A DNA stretch of 64,000 nucleotides. Origin: Pseudomonas nicosulfuronedens (lineage in GTDB: Bacteria > Pseudomonadota > Gammaproteobacteria > Pseudomonadales > Pseudomonadaceae). A program made the translations under genes and the position numbers. Shown piece by piece: positions 43,019-51,768 of this stretch. A model generated the notes under the pieces. That model worked only from the letters and a program-made list of their open reading frames with translations. It was not told where the DNA came from and made no database searches. How positions within the stretch are numbered: position 1 is the stretch's first letter; each line of letters starts with the position of its first letter. The stretch is from contig NZ_SWDV01000028.1 in NCBI RefSeq assembly GCF_005877905.1, positions 59,679-123,678 of the forward strand. Direction: 5' to 3'.

Positions 43019-44400
43019 TGCGCCTGTCCCCCCTTCCCCTTGTCCTGGCGCTGATGCTCGGTGGCTGCGTGAACCTTGCCCCCGACTACCAGCGCCCCGA
43101 GGCGCCGGTCGCCAGCCAGTGGACCACCACGACCCCGGCCGGCCAGGCCAGCGCCGATATCGCCTGGCGCGAGCTGTTCGTCGATGCGCGGCTGCGCGAC
43201 ACCGTGGCCCGCGCCCTGGCCAACAACCGCGACCTGCGCGTCGCCGCACTGAACGTCGAGTACCAGCAGGCGCAGTACCGCATCCAGCGGGCCGCGCTGT
43301 TCCCGGCGGTCTCTGCAACCGCCGATGGCACCCGCCAGCGTGGCGTAGCCGAGGGCAGCAGCAACGCCGTCAGCAGTCAGTACAGCGTCGGCCTGGGCGT
43401 GAGCAACTATGAGCTGGACCTGTTCGGCCGCCTGGGCAACCTGAAGGACGCTGCGCTGGAGGACTACCTGTCGCTCGAACAGACCCGCCGCAGCACGCAG
43501 ATCAGCCTGGTGGCCGAAGTCGCCAGCGCCTGGATGACCCTGGCCGCCGACCAGCAACTGCTGACCCTGGCCAAGGACACCTATGCCAGCCAGCAGAAGA
43601 CCTACGACCTGGTGCAGCAGGCCCATGGCCTGGGCGGCCAGTCGGGCCTGAGCCTGGCGCAGTCGCGCAGCACCGTGGAGTCGGCCCGTGCCGACGTCGC
43701 CAACTACGCCAGCCAGGTGGAACAGGACCGCAATGCCCTGGAACTGCTGGTGGGCGAACGCCTGGACGACAGCCTGCTACCCGGCGACGCCAAGCTCGAT
43801 GCCGCCTTGCTGGTGAACGTGCCGGCGGGCCTGCCTTCCAGCCTGCTGCAACGCCGGCCGGACGTACTGGCCGCCGAACACACGCTCAAGGCCGCCAACG
43901 CCGATATCGGCGCGGCGCGCGCGGCCTTCTTCCCCAGCGTGACCCTGACCGCCAGCGGCGGCAGTGCCAGCAGCGAGCTGTCCGGGCTGTTCAAGTCCGG
44001 CAGCCGCGCCTGGAGCTTCGCACCCTCGATCAACCTGCCGATCTTCAACGCCGGCAGCAACCGCGCCAGCCTCGACGCCGCGAAAGTCAGCCGCGACATC
44101 GACGTGGCCAAGTACGAGAAGACACTGCAGACCGCTTTCAGTGAAGTCGCCGACGCGCTTTCCGTGCGCAGCCACATCGCCGAACAGCTCGACGCGCAGC
44201 GCAGCCTGACCCAGGCCACCGAGCAGAGCTACGACCTGTCGCTGGCGCTGTACAAGCAGGGCTCGCAGAGCTTCCTCGAGGTACTCGACGCGCAGCGTTC
44301 GCTGTACTCCGCACAGCAGTCGCTGATCAGCCTGGAGCTGTCCGAGCAGGTCAACCGGGTAACCCTGTACAAGACCCTTGGCGGCGGCTGGCAGGGTTGA
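43018..44400 (+). CDS. Outer-membrane efflux channel (OprM/TolC-like lipoprotein)
   Basis: 460 aa. Lipobox LGGC near residue 16, then two OEP repeats (residues about 60-245 and 260-455; the second begins near RRPDVLAAEHTLKAANADIGAARAAF split by short loops). It forms the trimeric channel of the pump, completing a three-gene adaptor-pump-channel operon. An imperfect long hairpin follows the stop. Confidence 0.92.
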   Translation: MRLSPLPLVLALMLGGCVNLAPDYQRPEAPVASQWTTTTPAGQASADIAWRELFVDARLRDTVARALANNRDLRVAALNVEYQQAQYRIQRAALFPAVSATADGTRQRGVAEGSSNAVSSQYSVGLGVSNYELDLFGRLGNLKDAALEDYLSLEQTRRSTQISLVAEVASAWMTLAADQQLLTLAKDTYASQQKTYDLVQQAHGLGGQSGLSLAQSRSTVESARADVANYASQVEQDRNALELLVGERLDDSLLPGDAKLDAALLVNVPAGLPSSLLQRRPDVLAAEHTLKAANADIGAARAAFFPSVTLTASGGSASSELSGLFKSGSRAWSFAPSINLPIFNAGSNRASLDAAKVSRDIDVAKYEKTLQTAFSEVADALSVRSHIAEQLDAQRSLTQATEQSYDLSLALYKQGSQSFLEVLDAQRSLYSAQQSLISLELSEQVNRVTLYKTLGGGWQG

Positions 44401-44418
44401 GCCCCGGGATCGCGGGAT

Positions 44419-44465
44419 GAATCGGTGGGCGCCCAGGGAGGTTACAATGGCGCCCACCCCGATTC
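44419..44465 (+). terminator. Long inverted repeat after efflux operon
   Basis: GAATCGGTGGGCGCC pairs with GGCGCCCACCCCGATTC, allowing a two-base bulge, around a 15-base loop. The loop contains TACAAT, a good -10 element. It could end the efflux transcript and overlap the promoter of the following acetyltransferase. There is no T-tract. Confidence 0.5.
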
Positions 44466-44498
44466 CCCCGGATCGGCCACGCCCGGAGCCCGCTGCTG

Positions 44499-45188
44499 AT
44501 GTTCACCCTCGTCACCCTCGACACCTCGCCCCCCGAATCCCTGAAAAGCCAGGTGCTGCAAATGGTGGTGGACGACTTCAGCGACATCAGCCCGGTGCCG
44601 CTGACGCCGAGCAACCCGCTGTTCCAGCTGTACCAGTACGTGATCGGCTTCGAGGTGCACCTGTACCTGCAGGCCATGGACGGCTCCGCGACGAGCCCCG
44701 CCCGCCTGATCCTCGCCCTGGACGACGAAGACCCCTCGCAGGTGCTGGGCTTCGCCCTCTACCTGCCGAGCGCGGATGACGCCGAGGCCTGCACCCTGGC
44801 GTACCTCGCCGTCCAGGCCAGCCACCGCCGGCGCGGTATCGCCCGTGCCATGCTGCAGAAGATGCTCGAGCACCGCCCCCATGCCGAACTGGCCTGTGCG
44901 GCGAGCAAGGTGCCGGTCTTCGAGGCGATGGGCTTCAAACCGCTGGCAGCGCATGGCCCGCACGTGCTGATGAACACCCGCGACCACCGCTCCAATGGCA
45001 TGGTTGCGGTGCAGGACCTGGCACCCATCTACCAGTCCAAGGAGGTGCGGCAGATCCACACCTACCTGGTCAAGCAGAACGGCAGCAAGGCCATGCGCGA
45101 GGCGGAGAAAAAGCGCGATCGCCTGCTCGACCAGATGGCCTGGCAGGCGCAGACCCTGATCAGCGAGCGCTTCCCGACGATTCACTGA
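44499..45188 (+). CDS. GNAT-family N-acetyltransferase
   Basis: 229 aa. The acetyl-CoA-binding motif A is visible in LAYLAVQASHRRRGIARAML (Q/RxxGxG/A form RRRGIA). The segment after about residue 160 (NTRDHRSNGMVAVQDLAPIYQ) is an extra C-terminal helical region ending in basic KKRDRLLDQ. It is probably an independent gene with a promoter inside the preceding hairpin. Acceptor unknown. Confidence 0.82.
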   Translation: MFTLVTLDTSPPESLKSQVLQMVVDDFSDISPVPLTPSNPLFQLYQYVIGFEVHLYLQAMDGSATSPARLILALDDEDPSQVLGFALYLPSADDAEACTLAYLAVQASHRRRGIARAMLQKMLEHRPHAELACAASKVPVFEAMGFKPLAAHGPHVLMNTRDHRSNGMVAVQDLAPIYQSKEVRQIHTYLVKQNGSKAMREAEKKRDRLLDQMAWQAQTLISERFPTIH

Positions 45189-45347
45189 GGTTCGCAGCCA
45201 CGGCCGGTGGTCGAGCGCTCCCGTGGTTTGCGGGGCGGCGTGTCGGCCAACCGGGTCCGCCGCCGCTGGCGCCGCCTGCCGCGCGGGCCATACTCCCCTG
45301 TGCCCGGCCGAGTTCATCGGCGGCCCACCGAACAGGGAGAACGGTTG

Positions 45348-47036
45348 ATGGTCGACTTTGCGCTGCATGCCTTGCGCAGCAACCCCGAGATTGCGGTCTT
45401 TCTGGCCATCGGCCTGGGCGTATTGGTCGGTCGGGTGCGGATCGGCGATTTCCACCTCGGCTCTGTGGCTGGCGCGCTGTTGATGGGGCTGCTGATCGGC
45501 CAGGTCGGCTTGCAGATTCCCCACGAGCTGAAGTCGGTGTTCTTCGCCCTGTTCATCTACGCGGTGGGTTTCAAGAGCGGCCCGGAGTTCTTCGGCAGCC
45601 TCAACCGCGGCACCCTCAAGCTGGTGCTGCTCTCGGTCGTGCTGTGCGCCACCGCGCTGGGCACCATCCTCGCCATGTACGGCCTGTTCCATTTCGACGC
45701 GGGCTTCACCGCCGGCCTCGGCGCCGGCGCGCTGACCGACACGGCGATCATGGGCACCGCCAGCAGCGCCATTGCCCAACTGGCCGTCGACGAAGCAAGC
45801 AAGTCCCAACTCAACAGCCACATGGCAGTTGCCTACGCGGTCACCTACCTGTTCGGCACCATCGGCCTGATCGTCTTCGTCGGCAGCATCGCGCCGCGGC
45901 TGCTGGGAGTGGACCTGCGCAGTTCAGCCAGGGAGCTGGAGCGCGAACTGGGCATCGAGCGCGAAGAGAACGCCATCAGCATTCCCTACACCCGCATCGT
46001 GGTACGCGCCCACCGCCTGACGGCGCCGGCGGCCATCGGCAAGCGCATCGCCGATGTAGAGGCCCTGCATGCCTCGATGAGCATCGAGCGGGTGATTCGC
46101 GGCGATCGGATTCTCGAGCGCAGCCCGGAGCTGGTACTGAGGCAGGACGATATCCTGGGCGTCTACACGCTGCGCGAGGCGGTGGCGGAACTCACCCAGT
46201 GGATAGGTCCGGAGATCGACAACCCCGAGAGCCTGTCGTTCGCCACTCGCGACGCCGACATCGTGCTCACGTCCAAGCGCCTGAGCGGCCGGACCATCCA
46301 CCAGATCAAGCAGCAACTGATCGGGTCCGAGCGCATGGGCTGCTTCATCCGCACCATCACGCGCCAGGGCCTGGAACTGCCTTTGCTGCCTGACACCGTC
46401 CTGCGTCGCGGCGACGTCATCACGCTGGTCGGCCGCAGCGCCAGCGTCGAGGCACTGGCCGAGCAGATCGGGCGCATCCGCGTCAGCGACTACCGCAGCG
46501 ACATCGCCATCCACGCGCTGGGCATGGTGGTCGGCTCGCTGCTGGGCCTGCTCTCCACCCACATCGGCATGATTCCCGTGGAGCTGGGGGTCGGCGGCGG
46601 CATTCTCCTGGTCGGCCTGTTGATCGGCTGGTACAACTCCCGGCACCCGGAGCTGGGTGCGCTGCCGCGCGCGGCGCAGTGGGCCTTCTCCGAGTTCGGC
46701 CTGACCGCCTTCGGCGCCGTGGTCGGCCTGCTCGCCGGGCCGGCGGCGCTCTCCGCCATCCTGGAACAGGGCGCGGCCCTGTTGCTGTCGGGTGCGCTGG
46801 TCACGCTGCTGCCGCCCCTGGTGACGCTGTACTTCGGCCGCTATGTGCTGGGACTGCACCCGATGATCCTGTTCGGCGCCCTGGCCGGTGCGCAGACCGA
46901 GGCGGCCTCGATGAACAAGATCATCGAGCAGTCCGGCAGCAACACGCCGGTGATCGGCTTCACCGTCTGCTATGCGATCTCCAACGTACTGCTGGCCGTC
47001 TGCGGGCCAATCATCGTCGCGGTGACGGCCGCCTGA
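45348..47036 (+). CDS. AspT/YidE-family transporter (aspartate:alanine exchanger-like)
   Basis: 562 aa. Five to six N-terminal TM helices with the family motif GFKSGPEFFGSL, a central cytoplasmic region with two RCK_C/TrkA-C domains (about residues 205-380), and a second TM block (GLTAFGAVVGLLAG; FGALAGAQTEAASM). This is the layout of AspT, which exchanges amino acids electrogenically. The start at 45348 has CAGGGAGA; the reading to 45207 is overextended. No decarboxylase is adjacent, so the substrate is uncertain. Confidence 0.85.
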   Translation: MVDFALHALRSNPEIAVFLAIGLGVLVGRVRIGDFHLGSVAGALLMGLLIGQVGLQIPHELKSVFFALFIYAVGFKSGPEFFGSLNRGTLKLVLLSVVLCATALGTILAMYGLFHFDAGFTAGLGAGALTDTAIMGTASSAIAQLAVDEASKSQLNSHMAVAYAVTYLFGTIGLIVFVGSIAPRLLGVDLRSSARELERELGIEREENAISIPYTRIVVRAHRLTAPAAIGKRIADVEALHASMSIERVIRGDRILERSPELVLRQDDILGVYTLREAVAELTQWIGPEIDNPESLSFATRDADIVLTSKRLSGRTIHQIKQQLIGSERMGCFIRTITRQGLELPLLPDTVLRRGDVITLVGRSASVEALAEQIGRIRVSDYRSDIAIHALGMVVGSLLGLLSTHIGMIPVELGVGGGILLVGLLIGWYNSRHPELGALPRAAQWAFSEFGLTAFGAVVGLLAGPAALSAILEQGAALLLSGALVTLLPPLVTLYFGRYVLGLHPMILFGALAGAQTEAASMNKIIEQSGSNTPVIGFTVCYAISNVLLAVCGPIIVAVTAA

Positions 47037-47047
47037 AGGCACTTCCC

Positions 47048-49021
47048 TCAGCGCACCACATGCAGGTAGTGCAGGTGGCGCTCGTACTGGTCGAGGATAT
47101 CGGCAATCACATCGTCCCGGCTCCAGCCCATGATGTCGTAGTCCTGGCCACCTTCACGCAGATGAACCTCCGCCCGGAAGTACTTGCGCGCTTCGGCGCC
47201 GTCATCCTCTTCGAGCAGGACGAAGCTGGGACTGGTGAAGGCGCGCGGGCGGACTTCATAGAGGAAGTGGCCCTCCCCCGGCTGTGCCAGTTCCAGCACC
47301 ACGCGCCCATCCTCGCGCTCCAGGACCTGCACGTCATGCCCCTGCTTGCGCAGCTCCGCCGCCACCTCCTCGCAGGCCGGCCGCACGACTTCGGCAATGA
47401 AGCGGGTGACGTGGGCACGGCGCGGCTTCATGGCGATGCTGCGCAAGCGCCGTTGCCAGCCCCCTTCATGGTGGGGTGCATGCCGTGGAGTCGGCATGGA
47501 CTGGTTACGCAGACCGCGGCGTGTCGCGTCCAGGTGCAGGGCACGGAACAGGCCCCAGATCGAAGCCAGCAGGATTACCGAGAACGGCAGCGCACTGGCG
47601 ATAGTCGCCGTCTGCAACGCCTTGAGGCCGTTGGCCAGGAGCAGGGCTATCGCTACCACACCGATGCTCACCGACCAGAAGATGCGCTGCCAGAGCGGCG
47701 AATGCGCGTGTCCGGAGGAAGCCAGCATGTCGACCACCAGAGCGCCGGAGTCGGCGGACGTCACGAAGAACACCACCACCATCAGCACCGCGACCATCGA
47801 CACCACGCTCGACAGCGGGAAGTGTTCGAGGAAGGCGAACAGGGCCAGGGAACTGTCCTGGTCGACCACGGCAGCCAGGTCACGCACGCCCTCGTTGAGG
47901 ATCATGTGGATCGCCGAATCGCCGAACACCGTCATCCACAGCAGGGTGAAACCGGCCGGCACGAAGAGCACGCCACAGACGAATTCGCGGATCGTCCTAC
48001 CGCGCGAGATACGTGCGATGAACAGCCCCACAAAGGGCGACCAGGACAGCCACCAGCCCCAGTAGAGCAGCGTCCAGCCGCCGATCCAGTCGGTCGGCTG
48101 GTAGGCGTAGAGGTTGAAGGTCTTGTTGACGATGTCCGAGAGGTAGGAGCCGGTGTTCTGCACATAGGTCTGCAGCAGGAACACGGTCGGCCCGAGAAGC
48201 AGGACGAAGAGCATGAGGATCACGGCCAGCGCCAGGTTCAGCTCCGAGAGAATGCGAATGCCCTTGTCCAGGCCGCTGGCCACCGACAGGGTCGCCAGGG
48301 CGCAGGTGACGGTGATGAGGACGATCTGCACGGTGGCATTCACCGGCAGACCGAACAGGTGATGGAAACCGCTGTTGATCTGCAGCACGCCATAGCCCAG
48401 CGAAGTGGCGACACCGAATACCGTGCCAATAATCGCGAAGACATCCACCGCATGGCCGATCGGCCCGTAGATGCGCTCGCCGATCAGTGGATAGAGCGCC
48501 GAGCGCAACGTCAGCGGCAGGCCCTTGCGGAAGCTGAAGTAGGCCAGGATCAGCCCGACGATGGCGTAGATCGCCCAGGCGTGCAGCCCCCAATGGAAGA
48601 AGGTGATCTTCATCGCCTCGCGGGCGGCGGCCACGGTGCCGGCCTCGCCCACTGGCGGGCTGGTGAAGTGCATGACCGGCTCGGCGACGCCAAAGAACAT
48701 CAGGCCGATGCCCATGCCGGCGGAGAACAGCATGGCGAACCAACTGCTGCTGCGGTATTCCGGCTCGCTATGGTCGGGGCCGAGCTTGATGTCGCCATAG
48801 CGGCTGATGGCGAGGAACACCACGCTGATCAGGATCAGCGCCACGGCCAGAATGTAGAACCAGCTGGCGTTGGCGACTATCCATTGCTGAACGCGATCGA
48901 ACTGCGCCTGGGCCTGGGCCTGGAATACCACGGCGTAGAGTACGAGGAGGAAGATCAGCAAGGCGCTGGTATAGAAGACGGGTGGGTTGAGTGTGCTGCG
49001 GGGGCGGGAGGAAGTCTCCAT
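47048..49021 (-). CDS. betT: BCCT-family transporter, BetT-like choline/betaine uptake
   Basis: 657 aa, 12 TM helices. BCCT signatures include MLFSAGMGIGLMFFGVAEP and the substrate-box region WTLLYWGWWLSWSPFVGLFI with ISRGRTIREF. A cytoplasmic C-terminal BetT_C-type domain of about 150 residues follows the last helix; such tails set osmotic activation. Length and the opening PPVFYTSALL resemble P. aeruginosa BetT1 from memory. Converges with the AspT-like gene with an 11-bp gap. No choline-oxidation genes are present in the window. Confidence 0.88.
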   Translation of the reverse strand: METSSRPRSTLNPPVFYTSALLIFLLVLYAVVFQAQAQAQFDRVQQWIVANASWFYILAVALILISVVFLAISRYGDIKLGPDHSEPEYRSSSWFAMLFSAGMGIGLMFFGVAEPVMHFTSPPVGEAGTVAAAREAMKITFFHWGLHAWAIYAIVGLILAYFSFRKGLPLTLRSALYPLIGERIYGPIGHAVDVFAIIGTVFGVATSLGYGVLQINSGFHHLFGLPVNATVQIVLITVTCALATLSVASGLDKGIRILSELNLALAVILMLFVLLLGPTVFLLQTYVQNTGSYLSDIVNKTFNLYAYQPTDWIGGWTLLYWGWWLSWSPFVGLFIARISRGRTIREFVCGVLFVPAGFTLLWMTVFGDSAIHMILNEGVRDLAAVVDQDSSLALFAFLEHFPLSSVVSMVAVLMVVVFFVTSADSGALVVDMLASSGHAHSPLWQRIFWSVSIGVVAIALLLANGLKALQTATIASALPFSVILLASIWGLFRALHLDATRRGLRNQSMPTPRHAPHHEGGWQRRLRSIAMKPRRAHVTRFIAEVVRPACEEVAAELRKQGHDVQVLEREDGRVVLELAQPGEGHFLYEVRPRAFTSPSFVLLEEDDGAEARKYFRAEVHLREGGQDYDIMGWSRDDVIADILDQYERHLHYLHVVR

Positions 49022-49109
49022 CAGATGTTATCTCCTGTAACGCATCGACCTGCCCCCTTCACGGGTGCAGGCGACGCCAAGGGTAACCGGAATTCGCCTC
49101 GAACAGGTT

Positions 49110-49131
49110 CGCCGGGCCGTGCGCCCCGGCG
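49110..49131 (-). terminator. GC hairpin after spermidine-synthase-like gene
   Basis: CGCCGGG and CCCGGCG, 7-bp perfect arms around an 8-base loop, just past the stop of the gene ending at 49137. No T-run is visible. Confidence 0.4.
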
Positions 49132-49136
49132 GTCAC

Positions 49137-51674
49137 TCAGGGGCCACCCAGGAACCACCGGTAATAGGGATTGTCGCCATCTTCCAGGGCCACCTGTCGG
49201 GCATCGCGAGCCCAGGCCTGACGGTCGCCGCGGTAGGCGTGCAGGCTGAGGTCGTAGAAGCGGCGCAGCCTCAGCCAGCCGTCGTTGACCGATGCCTGCA
49301 CCGAAGGCAAGGCGTTTTCCAGCGGCGGCGCCGTGCGCAGGGCCAGCAGGGTTGGCAGCACGCGGGCGATTTCCTTCGGGCGGACCCAGGGCGCGTACTC
49401 GATGCGTGGGTGATCGTCAGTCACCGGCAGCGCATCGCCGGCATAACGCTCCAGCCCTGCCCGGTCGGTGACCCAGGTGGCCAGCAGGGCCTCGACCGAG
49501 TCGATCCCGACCTCCCCCAGCGCGGCGGCGACTTCCGGCTGTTCGAAGCGCTGGCGAATGGTCGTCACGTCCAGGCGCAGCGGCTGCAGCGAGCCCACCA
49601 GCAGCATCTCGTGGAACTCCGTGGTCCACAGCGTGGCGTAGGGGAAGACGTCGATGAAGCTGCGCACCAGCGAGCGGCTTTCCTCGTCGTTCTGCGTCGG
49701 CAACGGCAACCACTGGGCAACCACGCCGCCCTCCTCCAGGCGCGAGGCGGCGAGCTGGTAGAAATCACGGGAATACAGGTTGACCACCCCCGCGGCCGAA
49801 GGCGGCGGCGGTTCCAGGGTGATCATGTCGTAGCGCTCGGCGCTGCGCAGCAGCTCGCGCCGGCCGTCGCGTAGGCGGATATCCAGACGAGGATCGTGAA
49901 TCGCGTCGAAATTGCCCTTGAAGTTCGGCGCAGCGGCCAGCACCTCCGGCAGCAACTCTGCCACCACCGGGTGTTGCAGGTCGCGGTAGCGCAGCATGGC
50001 GCCGGCCGTGATACCGGTGCCGAAGCCAATCACCAGCGCCGAGCGTGGCTCGCCGTTATGGATCAGCAGTGGCAGCAGGGCTTGCAGGCGCATGTAGCGC
50101 AACGACGGCATGGCATCGCCGGTGTTCGAGACGCCCTGGATGTAAAGGCGGCTGAAGCGGTTGTCCCCCCGGCCCTGCTCGATAACCGCTACGGTGCCGC
50201 CACGGCCTTCGGCATAGAAGCTGATCTGTCCATTGCGGGCGCCGGGCATCAGCTCGGCCAGGTGTTGCGACGGCGTCAGGGCACCAATAGCCACGGCAAG
50301 CACCGCCACGGCGACGACGCTGATGCGCAGCTTCCTGCTCACGCCTTCACCGCGCCAGACGGCCAGCAGGCCAATGACGGCGGCCAGCCCCCCCAGCACG
50401 GCCAGCGTGCGCACCAGGCCCAGGCCGGGGACAAGAACGAAGCCAGTCAGCATGACGCCAACAATGCCGCCCAGGGTGTTGAGCGCTACCACCACGCCAA
50501 CATCGCGGCCAACGTGGTGGCGATCCACCGACAGCCGCAAGGCGATGGGGAAAGCCGCACCCAGCAGGGTCGTCGGCAGGAACACCACGCACAGCGCCGC
50601 CACCGCGAAACGCGCACACATGCCCGCCAGCTCGCTGCCTCCGGCTTGCAGCACCAGCCATTCGACACGGGTCTGCAGGCCGATCAGCCAGGTGCCGAGA
50701 CCGGCAATCTGCGCAATGGCCAGCAGCCCCGCCGCGGCGATGAGCAGGCCGAACAGGCCCCAGGGATCGCGGAGGCGGTCCGCGCGCCGGGCATACAGGA
50801 CGCTGCCCAGCACCAGGCCGCAGAGGTAGGTGGCCAGGACCACGGCGAAGGCAAAGGTGCGGGTGCTCATGAACTGGACGATGGATTGCGTCCAGACCAC
50901 CTCGTAGCCCAGCGCGACACCACCAGCCACGCAGTACAGGGCGATGGCCAGGCGGGCCGCCTTGCTTCGCGAGGTGGTCACCGATGCAGTCGCGGTCGGC
51001 TTCCGGATCGCCTCACGGCGAAGCAGCAAGGCTCCCGCCGCGGCGATCAGGTTGAAGACAGCCGCCGCGCAGGCACTGCCCAGCACACCGAACAAAGGCA
51101 GGAACACGAAGGCCGCCACCAGCGTGCCGGCGATGGCGCCGGCGGTGTTGGCGGCATACAGGCCTCCCCCCGCTCGCCCCATCTGCCCGTCAGCGGGTTC
51201 CACGGCACGCACCAGCACCGGCAGCGTGCCGCCCATGAAGAATGCCGGTACACCCACCAGCACGAAAGGCAGCGTCCAGGCCAGAACACCGAGCCCTTCC
51301 TCCAGGAAGGCGAAGATGCCGGCGGCATTGGCCAGGGCGACGGTGGCAGCGACCGCCAGCAACGCCACCAGCAGCTCCAGCCCGGCATACAGCCGCAGCG
51401 GCCGTTCCAGGCGGTCCGCCAGGCGGCCGAAGGCCAGCCCGCCCAGGGCCAGGCCAGCGAAGAAGGCGCTGATTGCCGTGGTGACGGCATAGACCTCCAC
51501 CCCCACCACCAACGACAGCTGCTTGACCCACAACACCTGGAACACCAGCGCCGCGCCGCCCGAGGCGAACAACAGCAGCGCAGGCACCCACAGGGCAAGC
51601 CGGCGTTGCGCGTCGGCGGCGGTCTGTCGGCTGGGGCGCGCGCTCATGGTCGAGGAACTGGCAGTCGAGGGCAT
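49137..51674 (-). CDS. Membrane protein fused to a spermidine-synthase-like domain
   Basis: 845 aa. Two sets of MFS-like TM helices (residues about 25-225 and 245-470) are followed by a Rossmann methyltransferase-fold domain resembling spermidine synthase (SALVIGFGTGITAGAML; ELLPEVLAAAPNF). The polyamine-synthase catalytic Asp in the D-x-x-D-P region is replaced by YDMITLEPPPPSAAG, so aminopropyl transfer is unlikely. The C-terminal 160 residues are unassigned. It follows the sulfatase gene after a strong terminator. Function unknown; similar fusions are often annotated as fused MFS/spermidine synthases. Confidence 0.8.
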   Translation of the reverse strand: MPSTASSSTMSARPSRQTAADAQRRLALWVPALLLFASGGAALVFQVLWVKQLSLVVGVEVYAVTTAISAFFAGLALGGLAFGRLADRLERPLRLYAGLELLVALLAVAATVALANAAGIFAFLEEGLGVLAWTLPFVLVGVPAFFMGGTLPVLVRAVEPADGQMGRAGGGLYAANTAGAIAGTLVAAFVFLPLFGVLGSACAAAVFNLIAAAGALLLRREAIRKPTATASVTTSRSKAARLAIALYCVAGGVALGYEVVWTQSIVQFMSTRTFAFAVVLATYLCGLVLGSVLYARRADRLRDPWGLFGLLIAAAGLLAIAQIAGLGTWLIGLQTRVEWLVLQAGGSELAGMCARFAVAALCVVFLPTTLLGAAFPIALRLSVDRHHVGRDVGVVVALNTLGGIVGVMLTGFVLVPGLGLVRTLAVLGGLAAVIGLLAVWRGEGVSRKLRISVVAVAVLAVAIGALTPSQHLAELMPGARNGQISFYAEGRGGTVAVIEQGRGDNRFSRLYIQGVSNTGDAMPSLRYMRLQALLPLLIHNGEPRSALVIGFGTGITAGAMLRYRDLQHPVVAELLPEVLAAAPNFKGNFDAIHDPRLDIRLRDGRRELLRSAERYDMITLEPPPPSAAGVVNLYSRDFYQLAASRLEEGGVVAQWLPLPTQNDEESRSLVRSFIDVFPYATLWTTEFHEMLLVGSLQPLRLDVTTIRQRFEQPEVAAALGEVGIDSVEALLATWVTDRAGLERYAGDALPVTDDHPRIEYAPWVRPKEIARVLPTLLALRTAPPLENALPSVQASVNDGWLRLRRFYDLSLHAYRGDRQAWARDARQVALEDGDNPYYRWFLGGP

Positions 51675-51698
51675 CGGAACAACCTTGTCGAACAGAAG

Positions 51699-51731
51699 AA
51701 TCCCCGCGACGGCTCGGCCATCGCGGGGATT
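51699..51731 (-). terminator. Strong terminator after sulfatase gene
   Basis: AATCCCCGCGA pairs perfectly with TCGCGGGGATT (11 bp) around an 11-base loop. On the minus strand it is followed by CTTCTGTT. It lies 38 bp after the sulfatase stop. Confidence 0.8.
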
Positions 51732-51768
51732 GAGGTGGACACTGCGAAAGCAGTGCCCGTTGCGTACA

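Noticed and set aside
39650..43318. 1222-codon minus-strand open frame opposite the RND pump
   Set aside because: Low-complexity His/Gln/Gly/Arg-rich product typical of antisense frames in high-GC coding DNA; the plus strand encodes a full AcrB-type pump.
38668..44400. Assigning the efflux operon to a named Mex/Opr system
   Set aside because: The gene order fits several HAE1 systems and no diagnostic residue or regulator (MexR, NfxB, MexZ) is present.
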